64,000 bases of DNA, taken from M3007 sp046296435 (GTDB lineage Bacteria > Bacteroidota > Bacteroidia > Chitinophagales > Saprospiraceae). This document shows positions 38,849-47,247 of this stretch, piece by piece. Location: contig JBKBLI010000006.1 in assembly GCA_046296435.1 (NCBI GenBank), positions 1 to 64,000 on the forward strand, written 5' to 3'. The notes under the pieces were generated by a model. It did no database searches. It worked only from the letters and a program-made list of their open reading frames with translations, and was not told the origin of the DNA. Position 1 is the first letter of the stretch, and each line of letters begins with the position of its first letter. A program made the translations under genes and the position numbers.

Positions 38849-38882
38849 TTTGGTAAAATTAGCCGGCAAGGTCCTAATTTTG
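38849..38882 (+). promoter_or_regulatory. Promoter (TTTG-N22-TAATTTTG) of rfbD with TTGCCGG repeats
   Basis: TTTG at 38849-38852 and the full -7 match TAATTTTG at 38875-38882. CCGGCAA at 38863-38869 (inverted) and two direct TTGCCGGACAA copies at 38880-38890 and 38892-38902 flank the box, the last reaching the first base of the ATG. Confidence 0.55.
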
Positions 38883-38901
38883 CCGGACAAATTGCCGGAC
38901 A

Positions 38902-39789
38902 ATGGAAAAAACGATCCTGATCACAGGCGCAGGCGGCCAGTTGGGGCAAGCCTTCGTGCGCGAATGCGCCCGCGCCTTGCCCGATTTTGAGTGTGTGGCC
39001 GCTGGCCGCGCTGATTTAGACATCGCCGACGCGGCGGCCATCCGGCGTTTTGCAAGAGGGCGGCGCTTCGGGGTATGCGTCAATTGCGCCGCATATACGG
39101 CCGTTGACCGCGCAGAATCTGACGCTGATGCTGCACGTTTGGCCAACGCCCTGGCGCCGGCGCGCCTGGCCCGCGCCTGCGGTCCGGATACCTTATTCAT
39201 CCATATTTCGACAGATTACGTTTATCACAACCGGATCAATCGGCCCCTTGTCGAGACCGACCCGCTCAGGCCGCAGAGCGTATATGCGCGCACCAAACTC
39301 GCCGGCGAGCGAACTTTGCTGGCCGCCCGGCCCGGGGCCATGATCCTGCGCGCCTCGTGGATCTTCGCGCCCTGGGGGCACAATTTCGTCAATACCATGC
39401 GGCGGCTCGGCGCCGAGCGCGAGGCGTTGCGCGTGGTCTGCGACCAAATCGGAGCGCCTACATACGCACCCGATCTGGCCGCTTCGGTAGTCGGCCTGAT
39501 CGGTCGCATCGCGGGGGGGGATTTGAAGCCTGAGCGCCTAAGCGGGGTGTGGAACTACGCCAACGAGGGCGTATGCTCTTGGTACGACCTGGCCTGCGCC
39601 GTCATGGAGGCGTATGCGCTCGGAGCGAGCGTGACGCCCATCTCTACGGCCGAATACCCTACGCCCGCCGCCCGCCCCCCATTCAGCGTATTAGACAAAT
39701 CCAAACTCAAATCCGCTTTTGGGTTGCGCATACCGCATTGGCGCGACGCGCTGCAACGTTGCGCCGATGCGCATCGAACAGGCCCCTGA
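38902..39789 (+). CDS. rfbD: dTDP-4-dehydrorhamnose reductase (RmlD type)
   Basis: RmlD makes dTDP-L-rhamnose, a surface-glycan precursor, using NAD(P)H. The 295-residue SDR protein has the nucleotide-binding GAGGQLGQAFV (9-19), the STDYVY motif, and the catalytic VYARTKLAGE (YxxxK), followed by LRASWIF and the C-terminal PFSVLDKSKL region typical of RmlD. It stands alone: no rmlA, rmlB or rmlC is beside it. A related sugar reductase activity remains possible. Confidence 0.9.
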   Translation: MEKTILITGAGGQLGQAFVRECARALPDFECVAAGRADLDIADAAAIRRFARGRRFGVCVNCAAYTAVDRAESDADAARLANALAPARLARACGPDTLFIHISTDYVYHNRINRPLVETDPLRPQSVYARTKLAGERTLLAARPGAMILRASWIFAPWGHNFVNTMRRLGAEREALRVVCDQIGAPTYAPDLAASVVGLIGRIAGGDLKPERLSGVWNYANEGVCSWYDLACAVMEAYALGASVTPISTAEYPTPAARPPFSVLDKSKLKSAFGLRIPHWRDALQRCADAHRTGP

Positions 39790-39844
39790 CCCCAATCTAT
39801 CCGTCATGGGCAGCCTTTCGTGTGCCCGCTCTCTTTGTACGCTC

Positions 39845-39865
39845 TTTTTTTTACGAAAAAAAAAA
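39845..39865. repeat. T8-ACG-A10 dyad
   Basis: It is the first of two T-run/A-run dyads in the spacer between rfbD and the HD gene. On the minus strand it reads A-run then GAGCG, resembling the flanked copies. Confidence 0.5.
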
Positions 39866-39923
39866 CAACGCCCGCCGATATGATGATCGGCCCGGTATCG
39901 TGCCCCGCTCACGCTGAACATGC

Positions 39924-39939
39924 TTTTTTGCAAAAAAAA
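39924..39939. repeat. T6-GC-A8 dyad
   Basis: It is the second dyad in the rfbD-HD spacer, about 75 bases after the first. Confidence 0.5.
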
Positions 39940-40014
39940 CGACGCTTGGGACGTAAGAACACGGTGCAGGGCGCCGCCGGGATGCACCTCAAACACTGTA
40001 ACGCATATAAAGCG

Positions 40015-40653
40015 ATGAACGACTGGATCGATCAAACGGCTGAATTTGTCCGTAAGCGTCTGGAAGGCGCCGAGTCGGGTCACGATTGGCATCACACCCG
40101 GCGCGTGTGGCGCATGGCCCGGGACTTGGCCGAGCGCGAAGGCGCGGATGCCTTGACGGTCGAATTGGCGGCTCTGCTGCACGATGTGGCCGATCACAAA
40201 TTTCACGGCGGCGACGAGGAAATAGGCCCTCGGATTGCGGCTGAGTGGCTTACCGGACTTGGCGTAGATGCCGCTACGGTCGCGCATGTAACCCAGATCG
40301 TGCGCCACATTTCTTTCAAGGGCGGCGTGGCGTCGCCTTTTCGCTCGCTGGAATTCGACGTGACGCAAGACGCCGACCGCTTGGACGCCCTTGGGGCCAT
40401 TGGGATTGCGCGCACGTTCAATTATGGCGGGTTTCGCAACCGGGCGATGTATGATCCCGCCATTCCGCCGACGACGCATGCGGACAAGGAGAGCTACAAA
40501 AACAGCGCGGCGCCTACCATCAACCACTTTTATGAGAAGTTGCTGCTGCTCAAAGACCGGATGAACACGGCGTCGGGCAGGGCGGAAGCCGAACGCCGAC
40601 ATGCGTTTATGGAGACTTTTTTGGAGGAATTTTATCGCGAATGGGGCGACTGA
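40015..40653 (+). CDS. HD-domain phosphohydrolase, YpgQ/YedJ-like
   Basis: The 212-residue protein has the HD metal-site pattern GHDWHHTRRVWRMA (about 22-35), LLHDVADHKF (about 55-64) and a late Asp in TQDADRLDALGAIG. This arrangement fits the YpgQ/YedJ group of small HD phosphohydrolases, likely acting on nucleotides. The ATG at 40015 begins the first helix; the frame is open upstream through the dyads but that sequence is low complexity. No partner gene is evident. Confidence 0.88.
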   Translation: MNDWIDQTAEFVRKRLEGAESGHDWHHTRRVWRMARDLAEREGADALTVELAALLHDVADHKFHGGDEEIGPRIAAEWLTGLGVDAATVAHVTQIVRHISFKGGVASPFRSLEFDVTQDADRLDALGAIGIARTFNYGGFRNRAMYDPAIPPTTHADKESYKNSAAPTINHFYEKLLLLKDRMNTASGRAEAERRHAFMETFLEEFYREWGD

Positions 40654-40676
40654 GTTGTAATATGGACGCGGGGACT

Positions 40677-40684
40677 TACTTTTG
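40677..40684 (+). promoter_or_regulatory. Promoter -7 box (TACTTTTG) of the YgjP-type gene
   Basis: A full match to TAnnTTTG, with GTTG about 19 bases upstream (40654-40657). It excludes the TTG at 40682 as the translation start and supports the ATG at 40733. Confidence 0.6.
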
Positions 40685-40732
40685 CGCATTCCGAAGAAAG
40701 CGACAAATCCAGTCTTAGGATTCGATGGCCTG

Positions 40733-41446
40733 ATGGTCCAGGATATACACATACCGCTGCTTAACCTGAAGGTGAGGGTCATCCGTAAGAATAACCGGCG
40801 GATGTATCTGCGGGTCAAGCCACCCGATGCCGAGGTGGAGGTGACCGCCCCCTGGATGGCCGGAGACGATGCCATTGTTGCATTCGTGGAGGATCACGCG
40901 GCCTGGCTGATCAAGGCGCGCCAAAAAGTGCTGCATGAGGCCACTGTGCAGCCCTTGCCGACGGATACAGGATGGCTCAGGTATCTGGGCGAATTGCATC
41001 GCCTGTCCTGGGAGTACGGCAACCCGCGCACCGAAGTCGTTCGGACCCCCGGGCAAATCCTGGTCAAGCTGGATGCGCGTTGGAAAGACGCCGCAAGGTC
41101 GCAATTGTCCGGCGTGCTCGAAACCTGGGCCAGTTGTGAGTTGGCCGCGTTGGCGCAGGAGCGCTTGCCCCGACTCGCCGCGCAGTTGGGCGTGCCGCCG
41201 CCGCTTTTTCAGATCAAAAAGGTGCGCAGCTACTGGGGTAAATGCTATCCGACCAGAAACGAGATATTGCTCAACCTGTATCTTGTGCAAAAGTCGCCGG
41301 CTTGTATCGAATATGTGCTCATACATGAGTTGGCTCATTTCAAACAGGCCAATCACGGGGCGGGCTTTTGGAATTTGGTCGGCTTGCATTGTCCGAATTA
41401 CCGGCAGTATGAGGCGGAATTGCGGGCGCGTCCTTCACCTTTTTAA
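40733..41446 (+). CDS. YgjP-type (DUF45) zinc metallopeptidase
   Basis: The 237-residue protein has the DUF45 order: a beta-rich N-terminal half with VRVIRKNNRRMYLRVKPPD, a WGKCYPTRNEILLNLYLV segment, and the gluzincin-like zinc site HELAH (198-202) with a third ligand in KQANHGAGFW (His208). Family members are small metal-dependent proteins; YgjP is of uncertain substrate. The next gene begins 12 bases after its stop, so the two are probably co-transcribed. Confidence 0.9.
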   Translation: MVQDIHIPLLNLKVRVIRKNNRRMYLRVKPPDAEVEVTAPWMAGDDAIVAFVEDHAAWLIKARQKVLHEATVQPLPTDTGWLRYLGELHRLSWEYGNPRTEVVRTPGQILVKLDARWKDAARSQLSGVLETWASCELAALAQERLPRLAAQLGVPPPLFQIKKVRSYWGKCYPTRNEILLNLYLVQKSPACIEYVLIHELAHFKQANHGAGFWNLVGLHCPNYRQYEAELRARPSPF

Positions 41447-41458
41447 CCCATTCTTGTG

Positions 41459-42253
41459 ATGGAAGACTTTTTCGAAGCCAACCGCCGCGGATGGAATCTG
41501 CGCACGGCGGCGCACTTGACAAGCGATTTTTACGCTGTCGAAAACTGGAAAAAACACCGCAATAGCCTCAACCCTACGGAGATCGAGGAGGTAGGCGAGG
41601 TGGCGGGCAAATCGCTTCTGCACTTGCAGTGTCACTTCGGGCAGGATACCCTGTCGTGGGCGCATCGGGGCGCGCTGGTGACAGGATGCGATCTCTCGGA
41701 CGTCGCTATCGACGAGGCCCGGCGTCTGGCGGCAGAGACGGGATTGTCTGCGCGATTTGTATGTTGCAACGTGTACGACCTGCCGCAGCATCTGGACGAG
41801 CGTTTTGATATCGTATTCACTTCTTACGGAACGATTGGGTGGTTGCCCGATCTGGCGCCATGGGCGCGGGTGGTTTCTCATTTTCTCAAACCCGGCGGGA
41901 TGTTTTACATGATCGATTTTCATCCGGTATTTTGGATGCTCGACGACAAAGGGGACAAGTTGGGCTATTCCTATTTCAACTCGGGCGTGATCGCCACGGA
42001 CAATACGGGCACATATGCCGACCGCCAGGCCCCGATTGCTTATCGGGACTATGGGTGGAACCACAGCATGTCCGATTTGATCAATAGCTTGATCGGCGCC
42101 GGGTTGCATTTGACGTTTTTACGCGAGTTTCCATATTCGTGGTATCCAATTGTGCCCCGTCCGGTGAAGGATGACCGGGGGCGTTACCAAATCGGGGGAC
42201 TGGAGGGCGTCATGCCCCTGATGTACAGTCTCAAGGCTGTGAAACCCCGCTGA
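41459..42253 (+). CDS. Class I SAM-dependent methyltransferase
   Basis: The 264-residue protein contains the Rossmann motif LLHLQCHFGQDTLSWAHRG (variant of the glycine-rich SAM loop), the acidic residue in TGCDLSDVAI, the post-III region LPQHLDERFDIVFTSYG and LKPGGMFYMIDFHP. It is close in appearance to a Bacteroidota family of small-molecule methyltransferases; the acceptor is unknown. ATG at 41459 is preferred to a GTG one codon before. It follows the YgjP-type gene by 12 bases. Confidence 0.88.
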   Translation: MEDFFEANRRGWNLRTAAHLTSDFYAVENWKKHRNSLNPTEIEEVGEVAGKSLLHLQCHFGQDTLSWAHRGALVTGCDLSDVAIDEARRLAAETGLSARFVCCNVYDLPQHLDERFDIVFTSYGTIGWLPDLAPWARVVSHFLKPGGMFYMIDFHPVFWMLDDKGDKLGYSYFNSGVIATDNTGTYADRQAPIAYRDYGWNHSMSDLINSLIGAGLHLTFLREFPYSWYPIVPRPVKDDRGRYQIGGLEGVMPLMYSLKAVKPR

Positions 42254-42435
42254 GCGGGCGGTTTGTCGAGGTGAGGGGCAAAGCGTCTTTCTCAATGGCG
42301 CGAGAAGCGAGCGACGGAAAACGAGGATGCAGCGTGCAAGGGTTTTTTCAGGAGTCGGAATGCGCATTATTTGCGATTTGACAGGCTACAGATCCTGAAA
42401 GGGGCTAACTTGTATATGTGCGTTCGGTTGGGGCT

Positions 42436-42443
42436 TATTTTTG
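42436..42443 (+). promoter_or_regulatory. Promoter -7 box (TATTTTTG) of nhaC
   Basis: A full match to TAnnTTTG, about 70 bases before the ATG at 42513. CTTG at 42409-42412 lies 23 bases upstream. Confidence 0.5.
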
Positions 42444-42512
42444 TTCAAAACGCGGTTTTGCGATGCGCATAAAGCAAGGTTACTTACATTGCAGCCCAAA
42501 ACGAACGCGAAC

Positions 42513-43982
42513 ATGTCTGATTCCACGCACAAAACGCCCTCTTTGTTTCAGAGTATTTTGCCGATTCTGACCCTGATTGGTTTGTTGAGCGCCTCTGTTT
42601 GGCTATTTGCCGACGACTCCTCGTATGGCCCAAACCAAATTGCTCTGATCCTGTCGGGCATGGTTGCCGCTATCATCGGGATGCGCAACGGCTGGCGCTG
42701 GGCCGACTTGCAAGACGGCATGGTGCAAGGCGTTGCGCTGTCGATGGGCGCCATCTTTATCTTGTTGGTGGTGGGCGCTCTGATCGGCACGTGGATCCTG
42801 AGCGGGATTGTGCCCACGCTGATTTATTACGGTTTGCAGATATTGCACCCGAGCATTTTTTTTGCGGCCAGTTTGGCGATCTGCGCGGTGGTATCGTTGG
42901 CCACCGGCAGTTCGTGGACGACGGTGAGCACCATGGGGGTTGCGCTCGTAGGCGTGGCGTCGGTGTTGGATATTTCACTGCCGATGACCGCGGGCGCCAT
43001 CATATCGGGCGCTTATTTTGGCGACAAGTTGTCGCCTTTGTCCGATACGACCAATCTGGCGCCGGCCATGGCGGGCGCCGATCTGTTTGCACATATCCGG
43101 CACATGCTTTGGACGACGATCCCTTCGTTTGGAATAGCGTTGGTTTTGTTTGGGGTATTGGGTATGAATCTCAAGTCGGGCGTAGCGCCCGAGAAGTTGA
43201 CACAAATGCAGGATGTGCTCCGGCAAGAATTTTCGATTGGCCCGCATTTGCTACTCATCCCGGTCGTGATTTTTTATCTGATTTCCCGAAAGACGCCTGC
43301 CTTTCCGGCTCTGTTGATCGGCGCGCTGGCGGGGAGCGTGGCCGCGGTTGTCTTTCAGCCGGCCGCTGTGCTCAAATATATTAGCGCCGACGAGGGTATG
43401 GCCAATGGTTTGGCGCTTTTGAAGGGCGCATGGAAGGCGCTTTTTGCGGGTTTTAAGCTGGAGTCGTCCAATGAGTCGCTCAATGAATTGCTGACACGCG
43501 GTGGTATGGCCAGTATGCTGAATACCTGCTGGTTGGTGATTTCGGCCATGATATTCGGCTCTGTGATGGAAAAGACCGGTAAGTTGCGGGTTTTGGCAAC
43601 GGCCATACTGCGCTCGGCGCGCAGCGACGGTTCGCTCGTAGCCGCTACGGTGGGCGCCTCTGTGGGTACGAATGTGGTGACCGCCGACCAGTACATGTCC
43701 ATTGTATTGCCGGGGCGTATGTTTCGCGAGGCATATGCGGCGCGGGGGCTGCACCCGAAGAACCTTTCGCGGGCGCTTGAAGACGCCGGCACCCTGACCT
43801 CTCCGCTCGTCCCCTGGAATACCTGCGGCGCATTTATGTCCGGAGCTTTGGGTGTGTCCACGATGGCGTATCTGCCGTTTTGCTTTTTGAATTTGCTCAA
43901 TCCGCTGCTGTCCATTGCGTATGGTTACACTGGATTTACTATGGAAAAAGCCCAGACGCAAGAGGCTCGGGCCGCTGACTGA
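42513..43982 (+). CDS. nhaC: NhaC-family Na+/H+ antiporter
   Basis: The 489-residue inner-membrane protein has about eleven to twelve hydrophobic helices and NhaC-family motifs: LSMGAIFILLVVGALIGTWI, ATGSSWTTVSTMG, and the helix-capping YFGDKLSPLSDTTNLAPAMAG. NhaC proteins exchange Na+ for H+; some relatives exchange malate/lactate. The ATG at 42513 is chosen over an upstream TTG that lies inside the promoter. It precedes fabI by 143 bases; fabI has its own promoter. Confidence 0.9.
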   Translation: MSDSTHKTPSLFQSILPILTLIGLLSASVWLFADDSSYGPNQIALILSGMVAAIIGMRNGWRWADLQDGMVQGVALSMGAIFILLVVGALIGTWILSGIVPTLIYYGLQILHPSIFFAASLAICAVVSLATGSSWTTVSTMGVALVGVASVLDISLPMTAGAIISGAYFGDKLSPLSDTTNLAPAMAGADLFAHIRHMLWTTIPSFGIALVLFGVLGMNLKSGVAPEKLTQMQDVLRQEFSIGPHLLLIPVVIFYLISRKTPAFPALLIGALAGSVAAVVFQPAAVLKYISADEGMANGLALLKGAWKALFAGFKLESSNESLNELLTRGGMASMLNTCWLVISAMIFGSVMEKTGKLRVLATAILRSARSDGSLVAATVGASVGTNVVTADQYMSIVLPGRMFREAYAARGLHPKNLSRALEDAGTLTSPLVPWNTCGAFMSGALGVSTMAYLPFCFLNLLNPLLSIAYGYTGFTMEKAQTQEARAAD

Positions 43983-44062
43983 GGCTTTTTGCGAAGACTT
44001 CGCGAAGCGGCGCGCAGTTGACTTTTTTGGCTAAAATAGCGCGAGGCATCGCATTTGCGGGC

Positions 44063-44092
44063 TTTGGCATTTTCAATAATGCGTTACCTTTG
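44063..44092 (+). promoter_or_regulatory. Promoter of fabI (TTTG-N18-TACCTTTG)
   Basis: TTTG at 44063-44066 and TACCTTTG at 44085-44092 are 18 bases apart, the best match in the window to the Bacteroidota -33/-7 promoter. The ATG at 44126 lies about 33 bases past the -7 box. Confidence 0.75.
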
Positions 44093-44125
44093 CGGCCATT
44101 GCTCACATAAATCGCTTTTTGACGT

Positions 44126-44920
44126 ATGCTTTTAGATGGAAAAAAAGGTGTGATATTCGGCGCTTTGGATCAGCAGAGCATTGCCTGGAAAGTTGCCGAG
44201 CGTTGCGTGTCGCACGGCGCGCAGATCGTGCTGACCAACGCTCCGGTAGCCATGCGCATGGGAGAGATCAACAAGCTGGCCGAGGCGTGCAAGGCTCCGG
44301 TGATCGGGGCCGACGCGACCTCGGTGGACGACTTGACGAACCTGTTCTCTCAGAGCATGGAGCATTTGGGGGGCAAAATCGATTTTGTGTTGCATTCGAT
44401 CGGCATGTCAGTCAATGTGCGCAAGAACAAACCATACACCGACCTGAACTACGAGTGGATGCAGAAGACCTTCGACGTGAGCGCCATTTCTTTCCACAAG
44501 ACCATGCAAACGCTGTGGAAGCTGGACGCGATGAACGAATGGGGCAGTATTCTGGCGTTGTCGTATATTGCCGCTCAGCGGGTTTTCCCGGATTACTCCG
44601 AGATGGCCGAGTCGAAAGCGCTGTTGGAGTCGTTTGCCCGCAGTTTTGGGTATCACTTTGGCACGGCCAAACGCGTGCGGGTCAACACCATATCCCAATC
44701 GCCGACTATGACGACGGCGGGGCAAGGGGTGAAGGGCTTTACTGATTTTTTTGGATACGCCGACAAGATGTCGCCTCTGGGCAACGCTCCGGCGGATGCC
44801 TGCGCCGATTACTGCGTGACGATGTTCAGCGACCTGACCCGATATGTAACCATGCAGAATCTGTTTCACGACGGCGGGTTCTCTACCATGGGCATGAACC
44901 CTGCCATCCTTTCGCAATAG
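44126..44920 (+). CDS. fabI: Enoyl-[acyl-carrier-protein] reductase (NADH) FabI
   Basis: FabI performs the last reduction in each cycle of fatty-acid elongation. The 264-residue SDR protein has the FabI-specific start KKGVIFGALDQQSIAWKVA, VLHSIGMS, and the catalytic Tyr157-x6-Lys164 in YSEMAESKALLES, followed by VNTISQSPTMTTA. Length is normal. FabI is the target of triclosan-type inhibitors in other bacteria; no resistance inference is made here. Confidence 0.97.
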   Translation: MLLDGKKGVIFGALDQQSIAWKVAERCVSHGAQIVLTNAPVAMRMGEINKLAEACKAPVIGADATSVDDLTNLFSQSMEHLGGKIDFVLHSIGMSVNVRKNKPYTDLNYEWMQKTFDVSAISFHKTMQTLWKLDAMNEWGSILALSYIAAQRVFPDYSEMAESKALLESFARSFGYHFGTAKRVRVNTISQSPTMTTAGQGVKGFTDFFGYADKMSPLGNAPADACADYCVTMFSDLTRYVTMQNLFHDGGFSTMGMNPAILSQ

Positions 44921-44981
44921 GGCGCTAAATCTGCATTCCCGGATGCGAAGCGCGCTGCCTGCGGCGTTTATAGCCACCGAT

Positions 44982-46946
44982 ATGTCTGTTCGCCTTGTTT
45001 GCTTGTGGGGCGTCGGCCTTCTGGCTGCGCTCATGCCCGTGCCTGCGCTTGCGCAGCGCCCCCCTGATCCTATTGACACGGCTATCCTGGTCTATTATAC
45101 GCCTGCGGCGCCTCAAGCGCAGCGCCCCGACGCCGACAGCCTGCCCGATGCGGCGTTCAGGGTATGGGACCCCGCGCGCGCATTCTTGATCGACGACGCG
45201 CACTTAGGCAACCTCGGCTCGCCCTCGCGGCCCTTACTCTACCGCATTGCGCCGCGGTCGGGTTTTCATATAGGTACCGAAGTGTACGAACTTTACCGGG
45301 TCGAGCCGATGAATCTGCGCTTTTACCGCTCTGCCAATACGTTCAGCGAGGTATCTTTTTTGCAAGGCCCCAACCGCAATAACGTGGTGAGTACGGCGCG
45401 GATCAGCCGCCGCTTTAGCGACGGCATCGCCTTTGCGCTGGAATTTCGGAATCTCAACCACGCTGGGCAATTCAGATATCAAAAAAACCGGCACACTGCA
45501 TTGTCCGCCGGCATACACCTGCCGTTTGGAGAGCGATACGAGGCGTTTGTGCTGTTTACCTCCAATGCTAACCGAAGCGAGGAAAACGGGGGTGTTGCAA
45601 GCGATGCCTTCATTGTCGAAGGCGGCTTGGGCGGCCCGGCCGCGGCGGCCATTCGCTTGCCGACACAGCGCGCCGAGACCCGGCACGCTCAGCGCGCATT
45701 GGACCTGATACAGTACTACCGACTGGCCGGAAAGGAAGGGCGGCGCTTGCGCATCGGACACCGCCTGCGCCGCAGCGACGAGGTGTGGAAGTTCAACGAC
45801 CGCTTTGACGGCGCCGGCGCCGGCTCTGAGCGCCAAGCATTTTATCCGGATTTTTTGCTGGTGGACGACCGCGGGCTGCGTCAGTATAATCGTTTGCGCC
45901 GTTGGGACCACCAGGCCGAACTGACCACCTTCAGAACCCGCCCCGGACGCGGCGAGACGGACCGTCTCAGCGCCGGCCTGCGGCATAGTTTTTTCCAATT
46001 GGAACAGACGCCGGTCGTTTCGCGCTTCACGAATACGTTTTTGACCGGAAGACTACTCATTGCGCCCACAGAACGCCTGCGGCTGGACGTCCGCGGCGAA
46101 TTGGGCATGCTGACCAATATCGGCGAGTATTTGCTCGAAGGCGAGGCAGGTTTGGGATTGGGACGGTGGGGATTCCTGCGCGCCGGTCTGATCAGTAGGC
46201 GGTATCCGCCGGGCCAACTGGCGCAAAGTTTGTGGGTCAGCAATCGCCAGATATGGACCAACAACTTTGCCAAGCCTGTCGAAAGTGCCCTGTGGGCCTC
46301 GCTTGCACTCCCCAGACCCTTCACCGAAATCGCCGCCCGCAGCTTGTTGCTCAACAACTTCATCTATTTCGACCAGCAAGGACGGCCGCAGCAATTGGGC
46401 GCTCCGATACAGATACAACAGTTGAGCCTGCAAAATCGGCTCCGTATCGGCGCGATTTGTTGGGACAACACCATCGCGCTGCAGCGTCTGAATCGCAGCG
46501 ACGTGCTCCGACTGCCGACCTGGTTCTACAAAGGGAGCGTCTATTATTCCGGCAAAATATTCAAGCGGCGTCTGTTGCTCGAAAGCGGCCTGGACTTCCG
46601 CATCCACGCAGCGTTCACGCCCGACGCCTGGCAGCCTGTGATTGGGCAGTTTCAACTTCAGGATACCTTCCGGCAAACGCCCTTCCCTTGGGCCGATGTG
46701 TTTGCTGCCATCAAGGTGCAGAGTTTCCGTCTTTTCGTCCGTTACGAAAACCTTTACAATATCGTCCGCGCCGACGCTGTGTACTACAATACAGCGTGGC
46801 ATCCGCAGAATTTTCAAAGTATCCGCATCGGGATCAACTGGCGCTTTTTGGATCCGAGCGAGCGCCCTGACGGGGCCGACGGCGCTGCGCCGCCGCCTGC
46901 CGGCCCCGACGGTACGAGACCGCCGCCGGGTGTTTTCAGGCGTTGA
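44982..46946 (+). CDS. Putative porin (Porin_10-like outer-membrane beta-barrel)
   Basis: From ATG 44982 the 654-residue protein has a signal peptide (LLAALMPVPALAQ) and a long series of amphipathic strands with alternating hydrophobic and polar residues, typical of the putative porin family of Bacteroidota (YRIAPRSGFHIGTEVYELYRV, ISRRFSDGIAFALEFRNL, IRIGINWRFLDPS). The C-terminus has a Pro/Gly/Asp-rich tail (GAAPPPAGPDGTRPPPG) after the last strand. An ATG at 44943 would add 13 residues before the signal peptide. It is followed by a good terminator. Confidence 0.8.
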   Translation: MSVRLVCLWGVGLLAALMPVPALAQRPPDPIDTAILVYYTPAAPQAQRPDADSLPDAAFRVWDPARAFLIDDAHLGNLGSPSRPLLYRIAPRSGFHIGTEVYELYRVEPMNLRFYRSANTFSEVSFLQGPNRNNVVSTARISRRFSDGIAFALEFRNLNHAGQFRYQKNRHTALSAGIHLPFGERYEAFVLFTSNANRSEENGGVASDAFIVEGGLGGPAAAAIRLPTQRAETRHAQRALDLIQYYRLAGKEGRRLRIGHRLRRSDEVWKFNDRFDGAGAGSERQAFYPDFLLVDDRGLRQYNRLRRWDHQAELTTFRTRPGRGETDRLSAGLRHSFFQLEQTPVVSRFTNTFLTGRLLIAPTERLRLDVRGELGMLTNIGEYLLEGEAGLGLGRWGFLRAGLISRRYPPGQLAQSLWVSNRQIWTNNFAKPVESALWASLALPRPFTEIAARSLLLNNFIYFDQQGRPQQLGAPIQIQQLSLQNRLRIGAICWDNTIALQRLNRSDVLRLPTWFYKGSVYYSGKIFKRRLLLESGLDFRIHAAFTPDAWQPVIGQFQLQDTFRQTPFPWADVFAAIKVQSFRLFVRYENLYNIVRADAVYYNTAWHPQNFQSIRIGINWRFLDPSERPDGADGAAPPPAGPDGTRPPPGVFRR

Positions 46947-47077
46947 AGACGCAAGGTATGGGCCGCTTATTGCGCCATACAACAGACGCTCCCTGCTTGC
47001 GGGGCGCTCATCAGGCGGTAGCCGCAACTCCGCGCGAGGCCTTGCTCCCGATCCAGTGGCCGCGCCCGACCTGTGGG

Positions 47078-47116
47078 GAGCGTTTGGCTTCATGCTGCCA
47101 CGCTCAAGTGTTTTTT
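47078..47116 (+). terminator. Terminator of the porin gene
   Basis: GAGCGT pairs with ACGCTC and, after a TT bulge, GGC with GCC, with an eight-base loop; a run of six T follows at 47111. Confidence 0.65.
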
Positions 47117-47140
47117 GAATAAAAGCAAAAGGTCGTTCGC

Positions 47141-47156
47141 TTTTTTTTTAAAAAAA
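47141..47156. repeat. T9-A7 dyad
   Basis: A T-run/A-run dyad without a central spacer and without the G-rich flank, 25 bases before the -7-like box of the following gene. Confidence 0.5.
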
Positions 47157-47180
47157 TGCTCCCGTTTTCTGCGCGGTTCG

Positions 47181-47188
47181 TACCTTCG
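47181..47188 (+). promoter_or_regulatory. Near-consensus -7 box (TACCTTCG) of the 1233-residue gene
   Basis: One mismatch to TAnnTTTG, 60 bases before the ATG at 47248. Confidence 0.4.
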
Positions 47189-47247
47189 CATCGCGGCGAT
47201 GATCCCCCTTAGTCCCGCTGTCCTTTTCACTTCACAAATTAACCAAA

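Larger units (their letters stand above)
46947..47247. other. Intergenic stretch of 301 bases
   Basis: It contains the porin terminator (47078-47116), a T9-A7 dyad (47141-47156) and a TACCTTCG -7-like box (47181-47188) before the next gene. I see no coding sequence. Confidence 0.6.

Noticed and set aside
43983..44062. A GCGAAG...CTTCGC hairpin after nhaC as a terminator
   Set aside because: The loop is only one to three bases and no T-run follows directly; the later TTTTTT is over 20 bases away.
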